A stretch of 6,604 nucleotides of DNA from an uncultured bacterium (GTDB taxonomy: Bacteria > Methylomirabilota > Methylomirabilia > Rokubacteriales > CSP1-6). Where the stretch lies: positions 1 to 6,604 of the forward strand of contig CAMLFJ010000196.1 of NCBI GenBank assembly GCA_946479205.1, in the 5' to 3' direction. Each line of letters starts with the position of its first letter. The stretch's first letter is position 1. Of this stretch, positions 1 through 5,838 are shown piece by piece. The position numbers and the translations under genes were made by a program. The notes below the pieces were generated by a model, which was given only the letters and a program-made list of their open reading frames with translations, was not told the DNA's origin and did not search any database.

Positions 1-45
1 GGCCGCGCCTTCCTCGACGCCCTGGTGGCCGCGCCGGCGAAGTAG
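1..45 (+). CDS. 3' end of an unidentified protein-coding gene (partial)
   Basis: Reading from base 1 gives an open frame of 14 codons, GRAFLDALVAAPAK, ending at TAG (43-45). Every codon ends in G or C, as in the definite genes of this window, and this supports a real coding tail. The next gene starts 19 bp later on the same strand, so the two may be co-transcribed. The tail has no membrane-like or cofactor-binding features, so it does not look like the end of a second Sdh membrane anchor. The fragment is too short to name the product. Confidence 0.6.
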   Translation, partial: GRAFLDALVAAPAK

Positions 46-64
46 TCTCGGGGCCACGCGACCG

Positions 65-1810
65 ATGGCCGCCGATCTCGTCCTGGACAGCCTCGATACC
101 GACATCCTCGTGCTCGGCGCGGGCGGCGCGGGGCTCTGCGCCGCGCTGCACGCGGCGGACCGCGCCCCTCGCCTCACCGTGACGGTGGCGGTGAAGGGGC
201 TGCTCGGCCGCGCCGGCTGCACGCGCATGGTGCAGGGCGGCTACAACGCGGTGCTCGAGGCGCCCGACTCGATCGAGGCCCACCTGCTCGACACCCTGCA
301 GGGCGGCGCGTGGATCAACGATCAGGACCTCGCGTGGACCCTGGTCAACGAGGCGCCCGGCCGCGTGCTCGAGCTGGAGGCCCGCTACGGCTGCTTCTTC
401 GACCGGCACCCGGACGGGCGCATCCACCAGAAGCCGTTCGCGGGCCAGAGCCACGACCGCACCATCCACAAGGGCGATCTCACCGGCATCGAGATCATGA
501 ATCGCCTGACCGAGCAGGTGTTTCGGCGCCCGTCCATCCGGCCGCTCGAGGAGCACCGGGCGGTGGAGCTGCTCCGCGCCGAGGGCGGCCAGGTGGGCGG
601 GGTGCTGCTGCTCGACGTCCGTCGCGGGACCTTCGTGGTGGTGCGCAGCCGCGCCATCCTGCTCGCGATGGGCGGCGGCCCCACCATGTACAAGATCATC
701 GCCTGCTCGGCCGACAAGTCCTCCGACGGCATCGCGCTGGGCCTGCACGCGGGGGTGCGCCTGCGCGACATGGAGATGGTGCAGTTCCACCCGACCGGGC
801 TCATCGTGCCCAACTCGCTCATGACCGGCGCGCTCCTCGAGGAGGGGCTGCGCGGGGCGGGCGGCCGGCTCCTCAACGGCCGGGGCGAGCGGTTCATGCA
901 GCGCTACGACGCCACCCGGCTCGAGCGGTCCACCCGCGACCAGGTCGCGCGCGCGTGCTACACCGAGGTGCTGGAAGGCCGCGGCACTCCGAACGGCGGG
1001 GTGTGGATCGACGTCTCGCACCTGGGCGTGGAGGTGGTGGAGAAGAGCTTCCGCGGGATGGTGCGGCGCTGCCGTGACTTCGGCCGCGACCTGGCGCGCG
1101 AGCCGGTGGAAGTGGGGCCGACCGCGCATTTCATGATGGGCGGCATCGTGATCGACCGCGCGTGCCGCACCGACGTGGAAGGCCTCTTCGCGGCGGGCGA
1201 GGACACCGGCGGCGTGCACGGCGCCAACCGGCTGGGCGGCAACGGGGTCGCGGAGTCCACCGTGTTCGGCGGCATCGCGGGCGACGTGATGGCGGAGTGG
1301 GTGGTCGGGCGCCCGCTGCCCCAGATCTCGCAGGCGTACGTGGAGGCGGCGGTCGCCGCGTCCACCGCGCCGCTCGCGCGCAGCGAGGGCGCCGAGAGCC
1401 TCTACGTCCTGCAGGCGCGGCTGCGCCAGGTCATGTGGGACCACGTGGGCCTGATCCGCGCGGGGGAAGGCCTCAAGCTCGCGCTGACCGAGATCGAGGA
1501 CATCTCGAGCCGACTCGACGGCGTGGCGGTGCGGGGCGGCGGGGCCTACAACCTCGCCTGGCAGGACTGGATCAACCTCCAGAACCAGGCCACCGCGGCG
1601 TGGCTGATCGCCCGCAGCGCGCTCGAGCGCACCGAGAGTCGGGGCTCGCACTACCGCCGCGACTTCCCGGGGACGACGGCGGAGCCGGTGGCGGTGCTGG
1701 CCGGCTTCGCCGACGGCGCGGGTCCCAAGGTCTGGACCGAGCCGGTGCGCTACACGCGCCTGCGGCCGGACGCGGCGCGCCGGCCCACGACGGTGGACGT
1801 CGGCGACTGA
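65..1810 (+). CDS. sdhA: Succinate dehydrogenase/fumarate reductase flavoprotein subunit
   Basis: FAD-containing catalytic subunit that interconverts succinate and fumarate on the cytoplasmic face of the membrane complex (complex II). The protein is 581 aa, close to the usual 570-600. The N-terminal Rossmann FAD motif is at about residues 13-27 (ILVLGAGGAG). Residues equivalent to the E. coli SdhA active site are all visible: H242 in MVQFHPTG, E260 in LLEEGLRG, R291 in STRDQVAR, H355 in TAHFMMGG and R389 in GANRLGGN. The C-terminal helical domain (about 440-581) is present. One oddity is that the residue that normally links FAD covalently (His in SHTVxAQGG) aligns with C52 in GCTRMVQGG. FAD may therefore be bound non-covalently, so the direction of catalysis (oxidation or fumarate reduction) is open. 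The ATG at 65 sits just before the FAD fold, and no strong Shine-Dalgarno precedes it. The TGA stop shares one base with the anchor gene start. Family assignment is very sure; Sdh versus Frd is not decided. Confidence 0.95.
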   Translation: MAADLVLDSLDTDILVLGAGGAGLCAALHAADRAPRLTVTVAVKGLLGRAGCTRMVQGGYNAVLEAPDSIEAHLLDTLQGGAWINDQDLAWTLVNEAPGRVLELEARYGCFFDRHPDGRIHQKPFAGQSHDRTIHKGDLTGIEIMNRLTEQVFRRPSIRPLEEHRAVELLRAEGGQVGGVLLLDVRRGTFVVVRSRAILLAMGGGPTMYKIIACSADKSSDGIALGLHAGVRLRDMEMVQFHPTGLIVPNSLMTGALLEEGLRGAGGRLLNGRGERFMQRYDATRLERSTRDQVARACYTEVLEGRGTPNGGVWIDVSHLGVEVVEKSFRGMVRRCRDFGRDLAREPVEVGPTAHFMMGGIVIDRACRTDVEGLFAAGEDTGGVHGANRLGGNGVAESTVFGGIAGDVMAEWVVGRPLPQISQAYVEAAVAASTAPLARSEGAESLYVLQARLRQVMWDHVGLIRAGEGLKLALTEIEDISSRLDGVAVRGGGAYNLAWQDWINLQNQATAAWLIARSALERTESRGSHYRRDFPGTTAEPVAVLAGFADGAGPKVWTEPVRYTRLRPDAARRPTTVDVGD

Positions 1811-2139
1811 TGCCGAAGCGGCCCCGGCGGATCCTGCGGCGCCGGTGGGCCACCACCGAGGGCTGGCGCGGCACGCGGGCCGGGATGTGGGCCTGGCTCG
1901 TGCAGCGCACCGCCGCGATCGCGCTCCTCGCGGTGATCGTGCTCCACGTGCGGACGCCGTACCAGCGGGCCGTGCAGATGATGCTACTGGCTCTCGTGCT
2001 CGTGCACGGCCTGCTGGGCGCGCGCGCCATCCTGCTCGACTTCGGCCTGCCGGTGCGGTGGCACCGCCTCCTGCTCGTGATCGCGGTCGCGCTGGCCGCG
2101 GTCATCTTCGCCGCGGTCTGGGGGTGGCGATGGTCCTGA
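1810..2139 (+). CDS. Complex II cytochrome b-type membrane anchor (SdhC/SdhD-like), three TM helices
   Basis: Small hydrophobic protein of 109 aa that would anchor the flavoprotein and iron-sulfur subunits and form the quinone/heme site. A basic cytoplasmic N-terminus (residues 3-12 are mostly Arg/Lys) precedes three helices at about 27-47, 55-76 and 86-105. Residues 66-77 (VHGLLGARAILLD region) match the SdhC signature H-x3-G-x-R-x4-D. H66 would be the heme ligand equivalent to E. coli SdhC H84, and R33 in LVQRTAA resembles SdhC R31 at the quinone site. H46 in helix 1 is a second possible ligand. The ATG overlaps the sdhA stop (TGATG), suggesting translational coupling, and the 3' end overlaps the next start by 10 bp. 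No second anchor gene is next to it, although complex II usually has two 3-TM anchors or one 5-TM anchor. Family call is good; SdhC versus SdhD is uncertain. Confidence 0.85.
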   Translation: MPKRPRRILRRRWATTEGWRGTRAGMWAWLVQRTAAIALLAVIVLHVRTPYQRAVQMMLLALVLVHGLLGARAILLDFGLPVRWHRLLLVIAVALAAVIFAAVWGWRWS

Positions 2140-2825
2140 AGGTCTTCCGCTGGTCGCCCGGCTTCCGCGAGCGGATCCAGCGCTTCTGGGTGCCCGCCAA
2201 GGACGGTATGACGGTCCTCGACGCGCTCGTGGACGCCCAGCGCCGTCTCGATCCGACGCTGGCCTTCCGCTACGCCTGCCGCGTGGGGATGTGCGGCTCG
2301 TGCGGGATGGTCATCAACGGGCGCGAGCGCTGGGCCTGCCGGACCCTGCTCAAGAGCTTGAAGACCCGCATCGTGACGGTGCGGCCGCTGTACCACTTCC
2401 CCCTCATCCGCGACCTGGTGGTGGACCTGGCCCCCCTCGCCGAGCAGGCCGCGCGCGTGGGCGCCACCTTCGTGCCGAAGGAGGAGCCGGCCGCCTTCGC
2501 CCGCGTCGGCGCGGACGCGCCGGAGCGCCAGCACATCGACCCCGCGATCGAGTGCATCGGCTGCGGCATGTGCGTGTCGGCGTGCACCATGGTGGCGAAC
2601 GACGAGCGCTTCCCCGGCCCGGCCGCGCTCAACCGGCTCTTCACGGTCGACACCGACAGCCGCGATGCGGGCCACGCCGACCGGGCGGCGGTCCTCGTCT
2701 CCGAAGACACGCTCATGCGCTGCCATACCCAGGCCAACTGCACCGACGTCTGCCCGATGGAGATCTCGCCGACCGCGTCCATCCTGGCGCTGCGGCGCCG
2801 CGCGGTGCGCGGCCTGCTCGGCTGA
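2130..2825 (+). CDS. sdhB: Succinate dehydrogenase/fumarate reductase iron-sulfur subunit
   Basis: Electron-transfer subunit of complex II that passes electrons from FAD to quinone through three Fe-S clusters. The protein is 231 aa, close to the usual 230-250. The N-terminal ferredoxin domain has the [2Fe-2S] ligands C50, C55, C58 and C70 (CRVGMCGSCG and later WAC). The C-terminal domain has C142-x2-C145-x2-C148-x3-C152 and C198-x5-C204-x3-C208-P. By comparison with E. coli SdhB, C142/C145/C148/C208 would hold [4Fe-4S] and C152/C198/C204 would hold [3Fe-4S]. All eleven ligands are present with canonical spacing. The residue after C152 is Thr, where E. coli has Pro. The chosen ATG at 2130 follows a G-rich GGGGGTGG stretch (2120-2127) and overlaps the anchor gene's end by 10 bp. 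An in-frame GTG at 2124 is an alternative that would add two residues. Longer upstream extension would read through the anchor gene out of frame and is not credible. Confidence 0.95.
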   Translation: MVLKVFRWSPGFRERIQRFWVPAKDGMTVLDALVDAQRRLDPTLAFRYACRVGMCGSCGMVINGRERWACRTLLKSLKTRIVTVRPLYHFPLIRDLVVDLAPLAEQAARVGATFVPKEEPAAFARVGADAPERQHIDPAIECIGCGMCVSACTMVANDERFPGPAALNRLFTVDTDSRDAGHADRAAVLVSEDTLMRCHTQANCTDVCPMEISPTASILALRRRAVRGLLG

Positions 2826-2835
2826 CCGCTCACCC

Positions 2836-3276
2836 GTGAGCCCGGACCCGGGCGCGGGCTGCCTCTTCTGCCGGATCGCGCGCTCGGAAGAACCGGGTGC
2901 CCTCGTGCTCGAGACTCGCGCGGTGGTGGCGTTCCTCGATCACCGCCCGCTCTTCCCCGGCCACTGTCTCGTGGTCCCCCGCGAGCACGTGGAGACCATC
3001 GTCGACCTGCCCCCCGCGCTGACCGCGCCGTTCTGGGACGCGGTGCGCGGGATCGCGCGCGCGGTGGAGGCGGCGCTCGGCGCCGACGGGTCCTTCGTGG
3101 CGGTCAACAACCGGGTGAGCCAGAGCGTGCCGCACCTCCACGCGCACGTCGTGCCGCGGCGCCGGGGCGACGGCCTGCGCGGCTTCTTCTGGCCGCGGGG
3201 ACGGTACGCGGGTCCCGCGGAGATGGAAGAGGTGCGCCGGCGGATCGCGGCGGCCGCGGCGGGACCGGTCGGGTAG
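2836..3276 (+). CDS. HIT-family (histidine triad) nucleotide-binding protein
   Basis: A 146-aa cytosolic protein of the HIT superfamily, whose members hydrolyse or transfer nucleoside phosphates through a nucleotidylated histidine. The signature is at residues 96-106: QSVPHLHAHVV, with H100, H102 and H104 forming the triad; H104 would be expected to be the nucleophile-equivalent of the family's last triad His. An N-terminal C9-x2-C12 pair (CLFC) and H43/H51 in the core fit the zinc-binding subgroup. The typical core phrase FPGHCLVVPREH is at 40-51. The start is GTG at 2836, ten bases after the sdhB stop; it places the CLFC motif at the usual distance from the N-terminus. Extension upstream would run into sdhB in another frame. 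No clear Shine-Dalgarno is seen, so it may be translated by coupling. Its substrate cannot be inferred from the sequence, and a role in the Sdh complex is not implied by co-transcription. Confidence 0.9.
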   Translation: MSPDPGAGCLFCRIARSEEPGALVLETRAVVAFLDHRPLFPGHCLVVPREHVETIVDLPPALTAPFWDAVRGIARAVEAALGADGSFVAVNNRVSQSVPHLHAHVVPRRRGDGLRGFFWPRGRYAGPAEMEEVRRRIAAAAAGPVG

Positions 3277-3285
3277 ACTACGGGC

Positions 3286-3888
3286 ATGGACGACTGCTGC
3301 GAGATCCGCCCGGTGCACGCGCGACAGCGACGGGTGCTCCGCGTCGTCCTGTGGATCAATCTGGGCATGTTCGTGGCCGAGCTGGTGGCCGGGCTCATCG
3401 CGCACTCGACCGCGCTGCTGGCCGACTCGGCGGACATGCTGGGCGACGCCATCGTCTACGGCTTCAGCCTGTACGTGATCGCCCGGGCGCCCCTCTGGCA
3501 GCACCGCGCGGCCCTGCTCAAGGGCCTGATCATGGCCGGCTTCGGGATCGGGATCGCGGCCGAGGTCGCGTCCAAGCTCGCCCGCGGCCTGACCCCGGAG
3601 GCGGGGATCATGTGGGCGGTGGCCCTCGCGGCCCTGGTCGCGAATGCCTACGTGCTGGCGCGGCTCTGGCGTCACCGGGCGGACGACATCAACATGCGGT
3701 CGGCGTGGCTGTGCTCCCGGAACGACGTGATCGCCAACGCGGGCGTGTTGCTGGCCGCCCTCGGCGTGGGCTGGAGCGGCTCGGCGTGGCCGGACATCCT
3801 GGTGGGGTTGGCGATCGCCGCGCTCTTCGCCAGCTCCGCCGCCGGGGTGATCCGGGACGCGCTCGCCGGGTCTCAGCCGTCCACCTGA
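3286..3888 (+). CDS. Short cation transporter of the cation diffusion facilitator (CDF) type, no C-terminal domain
   Basis: A 200-aa integral membrane protein resembling the transmembrane part of CDF metal/proton antiporters. Six helices are visible at about 18-39, 42-64, 77-97, 106-126, 144-164 and 169-188. Helix 2 carries LLADSADMLGD with D50-x3-D54, the usual half of the transport metal site (also D47). In helix 5 the canonical H-x3-D appears as C143-S-R-N-D147, so Cys replaces His. The N-terminus has a D2-D3-C4-C5 stretch that could bind a soft metal. The family's cytoplasmic C-terminal dimerisation domain is absent, because the protein stops about 12 residues after helix 6. The stop TGA at 3886-3888 is clean, so this looks like a naturally short subfamily rather than a recent truncation. 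The ATG lies 9 bp after the HIT gene stop, so it is likely the last gene of the sdh operon. The metal is unknown. Confidence 0.85.
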   Translation: MDDCCEIRPVHARQRRVLRVVLWINLGMFVAELVAGLIAHSTALLADSADMLGDAIVYGFSLYVIARAPLWQHRAALLKGLIMAGFGIGIAAEVASKLARGLTPEAGIMWAVALAALVANAYVLARLWRHRADDINMRSAWLCSRNDVIANAGVLLAALGVGWSGSAWPDILVGLAIAALFASSAAGVIRDALAGSQPST

Positions 3889-3907
3889 GCCCCCGACCCG
3901 GCGGGGC
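3889..3907. terminator. Weak GC hairpin in the convergent gap (possible bidirectional terminator)
   Basis: The 25-bp gap between the transporter stop and the convergent GH15 stop contains GCCCC (3889-3893) and GGGGC (3903-3907), a 5-bp perfect inverted repeat with a 9-nt loop. No U-run follows on either strand, so classical intrinsic termination is not supported. The position is right for a shared 3' boundary, but the stem is short and such repeats are common at this G+C content. Confidence 0.25.
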
Positions 3908-3913
3908 GCGCGC

Positions 3914-5704
3914 TCACTCGCCGGCGCGCAGGCGGGCCGAGCGTCCCGCGTGCGACAGGTTGTACGCGCTGTTGACGAGCGCGATGTGGGAGAGCGCCTG
4001 CGGGAAGTTGCCGAGCTGGTGGCGGGCGCGGGGATCGTATTGCTCGGCGAGGAGCCCCACGTCGTTGCGCAGCGCGAGCAGCCGGTCGAAGAGCCGGCGC
4101 GCCTCGTCCACCCGCCCCTGCAGCACCAGGTTGTCCACCAGCCAGAACGAGCAGGCGAGGAAGAGTCCTTCTCCCGGCGGCAGCCCGTCCACGCCGGACT
4201 CGGTCGGATAGCGCTGCACGAGGCCGTCCACGAGCAGCTCGCGCTCGATCGCGGCCACCGTCCCGCGCACCCGCGGATCCTCGGCGGGGAGGAAGCCCAC
4301 GAGCGGGATCATGAGGAGGCTCGCGTCGAGCTCGGCGGCGCCGTAGGACTGCACGAAGGCGTTGCGGCCGGGATCGAAGCCGTGGCGGCAGACGTCGGCG
4401 TGGATCGCCGCCCGGAGCCTGCGCCAGCGATCGGTCGCGGTCGTCCGATCGGCGGTCTCGCCCAGCTTCACCATCCGGTCGGCGGCCACCCACGCCATCA
4501 CCTTGGAGTGGGTGAAGTGCCGGCGCGGGCCCCGCACTTCCCAGATGCCTTCGTCCGGCTCCGTCCACGCCGATTCGAGGTGCTGCATGAGGCTGTTGAT
4601 CACGCGCCGGTCGTCGCCGTCCGGCGCGAGCCCGGCCCGCGCGCCCGCGTAGGTCGCGTCGAGCATCTCGCCCCAGACATCTAGTTGAAACTGAGCATGG
4701 GCGGCGTTGCCCACGCGCACCGGGGCGGACCCCTCGTAGCCGGGGAGCCACGGCAGCTCGAGCTCGGTCAGCCGCCGCTCGCCCCCGAGGCCGTACATGA
4801 TCTGGAGCTGGGCGGGCGTGCCCGCGAGGGCGCGGAGCAGCCACTGGCGCCAGGCGCGCGCCTCGTCGAGATAGCCGCCCAGGATCAGGGCGTAGAGGGC
4901 GAAGGTCGCGTCCCGCACCCAGCAGAGACGGTAGTCCCAGTTGCGCACCCCGCCCAGCCGCTCGGGCAGCGATGTCGTCGGGGCGGCGACGATGCCGCCG
5001 GTGGGCTCGTAGATCATGGCCTTGATCGTCATGAGGGAGCGCAGCACCGCCTCGCGATCGGGGCCCTCGTAGGTGCAGCGCCCGGCCCACTGCCGCCACC
5101 ACGCCTCGGTCTCCGCCACCGCGGCGTCGGCGTTCACCGGCTCCGGGGCGGGCAGGTGCGAGGGGTGCCAGGCCAGCGAGAGGGAGCGCCGCTTACCGGC
5201 CGCGACGGTGAAGTCGGCGACGGTGGTGAGCCCTTCGCCATGGAGCGGCACGTCCGTGGTGAGCAGGAGCGCGTCGGGCCCGGCCACCGCCCGGATGCCC
5301 CGGGGCGAGCCGCGCACCCACGGCACCACCGAGCCATAGTCCATGCGGATCACCAGCTCCATCCGCATGGCCACCGTGCCCCGGAGACCGACGACCTGCC
5401 GGATGACCACCGGGGGACCGGTTCGCTGCGGCATGCAGTCCACGATCGTGACCGCGCCGGTGTCCGTCTCGAACCGGGTCTCGAGCACGAGCGTGTCGTC
5501 GCGGTAGCGCCGCTGGACCGAGCGCGTGCCGTCGCGCGGGGCGAGGCCCCAGCGCCCATGCTCGGGGCCGCCCAGCAGGGCGGCAAAGCAGGCGGGGGAG
5601 TCGAAGCGGGGCACGCAGAGCCAGTCGATGGAGCCGGCGCGCGAGACGAGCGCGGCGGTCTCGCCGTCGCCGATCAGCGCGTAGTCTTCGATGGGGTCGG
5701 ACAT
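3914..5704 (-). CDS. Glycoside hydrolase family 15 protein (glucoamylase/trehalase-like)
   Basis: An exo-acting, inverting alpha-glucosidase-family enzyme that releases glucose from alpha-glucans or, in some bacterial members, trehalose. From the ATG at 5704 it is 596 aa, the normal size for the bacterial form. It opens with PIEDYALIGDGETAAL, typical of the family N-terminus, followed by a beta-sandwich domain (about 1-230) and an (alpha/alpha)6 barrel (about 235-590). Barrel motifs include NWDYRLCWVRDATF (255-268) and DEGIWEVRG, with E389 as predicted general acid. LLAEQYD provides E554 as predicted general base, followed by LGNFPQALSHIALVNSAYNL. No signal peptide is seen, so it should be cytosolic and act on an imported or internal glucoside. 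An in-frame ATG at 5746 would add 14 residues. I prefer 5704 because family members begin near the PIEDYALIG motif, and because the longer form would overlap the divergent promoter. Neither start has a good Shine-Dalgarno. Family is very sure; substrate is unknown. Confidence 0.93.
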   Translation of the reverse strand: MSDPIEDYALIGDGETAALVSRAGSIDWLCVPRFDSPACFAALLGGPEHGRWGLAPRDGTRSVQRRYRDDTLVLETRFETDTGAVTIVDCMPQRTGPPVVIRQVVGLRGTVAMRMELVIRMDYGSVVPWVRGSPRGIRAVAGPDALLLTTDVPLHGEGLTTVADFTVAAGKRRSLSLAWHPSHLPAPEPVNADAAVAETEAWWRQWAGRCTYEGPDREAVLRSLMTIKAMIYEPTGGIVAAPTTSLPERLGGVRNWDYRLCWVRDATFALYALILGGYLDEARAWRQWLLRALAGTPAQLQIMYGLGGERRLTELELPWLPGYEGSAPVRVGNAAHAQFQLDVWGEMLDATYAGARAGLAPDGDDRRVINSLMQHLESAWTEPDEGIWEVRGPRRHFTHSKVMAWVAADRMVKLGETADRTTATDRWRRLRAAIHADVCRHGFDPGRNAFVQSYGAAELDASLLMIPLVGFLPAEDPRVRGTVAAIERELLVDGLVQRYPTESGVDGLPPGEGLFLACSFWLVDNLVLQGRVDEARRLFDRLLALRNDVGLLAEQYDPRARHQLGNFPQALSHIALVNSAYNLSHAGRSARLRAGE

Positions 5705-5725
5705 GCCGGGATGGGGGCTCTTCCC

Positions 5726-5754
5726 TTGACCTCTCCGGAGCGTCATGTTAGCGT
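5726..5754 (+). promoter_or_regulatory. Sigma70-like promoter for the aconitase gene
   Basis: TTGACC (5726-5731) matches the -35 consensus in five of six bases. A 17-bp spacer leads to TAGCGT (5749-5754), which keeps the key T, A and final T of the -10 box and is preceded by an extended -10 TGT (5746-5748). Transcription would start near 5761, giving a leader of about 78 nt. The -10 overlaps the interrupted palindrome GTTA-GCG-TAAC (5747-5757), and CGTA-AC-TACG (5752-5761) overlaps it in turn, so an operator is possible but unproven. CTCCGGAG (5733-5740) is an 8-bp palindrome in the spacer. The site lies just outside the preferred GH15 start and would be coding if that gene began at 5746. Confidence 0.55.
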
Positions 5755-5773
5755 AACTACGGATTTTATCTAG

Positions 5774-5805
5774 TCGCCTCCTGCCTCTCGCCAGGTTGGA
5801 GGCGA
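5774..5805 (+). other. Inverted repeat/hairpin in the aconitase 5' leader
   Basis: TCGCCTCC (5774-5781) and GGAGGCGA (5798-5805) form a perfect 8-bp inverted repeat with a 16-nt loop, between the predicted promoter and the aconitase start. No U-run follows, so it is not a standard terminator. The left arm with its next base, CCTCCT (5777-5782), is also complementary to AGGAGG (5827-5832) of the aconitase ribosome binding site. The two pairings exclude each other. It could be an RNA regulatory structure or a DNA-binding operator; only the repeat itself is directly seen. Confidence 0.4.
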
Positions 5806-5825
5806 TACGTGTGTGTCCCGCCGTC

Positions 5826-5832
5826 GAGGAGG
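5826..5832 (+). promoter_or_regulatory. Strong Shine-Dalgarno for aconitase
   Basis: GAGGAGG lies 6 bases before the ATG at 5839. It is by far the best ribosome binding site in the window and fixes the aconitase start. The other genes here rely on weak sites or on coupling to the gene before them, so aconitase is probably translated at high level when the site is open. Confidence 0.8.
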
Positions 5833-5838
5833 CCCACC

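Noticed and set aside
1572..2726. A 384-codon open frame on the minus strand across the end of sdhA, the anchor and most of sdhB
   Set aside because: It lies opposite three well-supported genes with intact motifs. Its translation is rich in Arg, Ala, Pro and His with no recognisable domain, as expected for an antisense shadow in very G+C-rich DNA.
2830..3675. A 281-codon minus-strand open frame across the HIT and transporter genes
   Set aside because: Opposite two genes with clear signatures (histidine triad; D-x3-D metal site). The translation is compositionally a shadow.
3351..4211. A plus-strand frame joining the transporter region to the GH15 end, as a possible fusion or extra gene
   Set aside because: It is the out-of-frame reading of the transporter continued antisense to GH15; no domain and biased to Arg/Gly/Pro.
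5763..5768. TAAAAT on the minus strand as a -10 box for the GH15 gene
   Set aside because: The hexamer is good, but no convincing -35 is found 16-18 bp upstream on that strand, so it is not reported as a promoter.
4685..5773. A 362-codon plus-strand open frame opposite the GH15 gene (and a similar one at 3950-4684)
   Set aside because: Low-complexity Gly/Arg/His-rich translation without domains. The minus strand here encodes a full GH15 protein with both catalytic residues, so the plus-strand frames are shadows.
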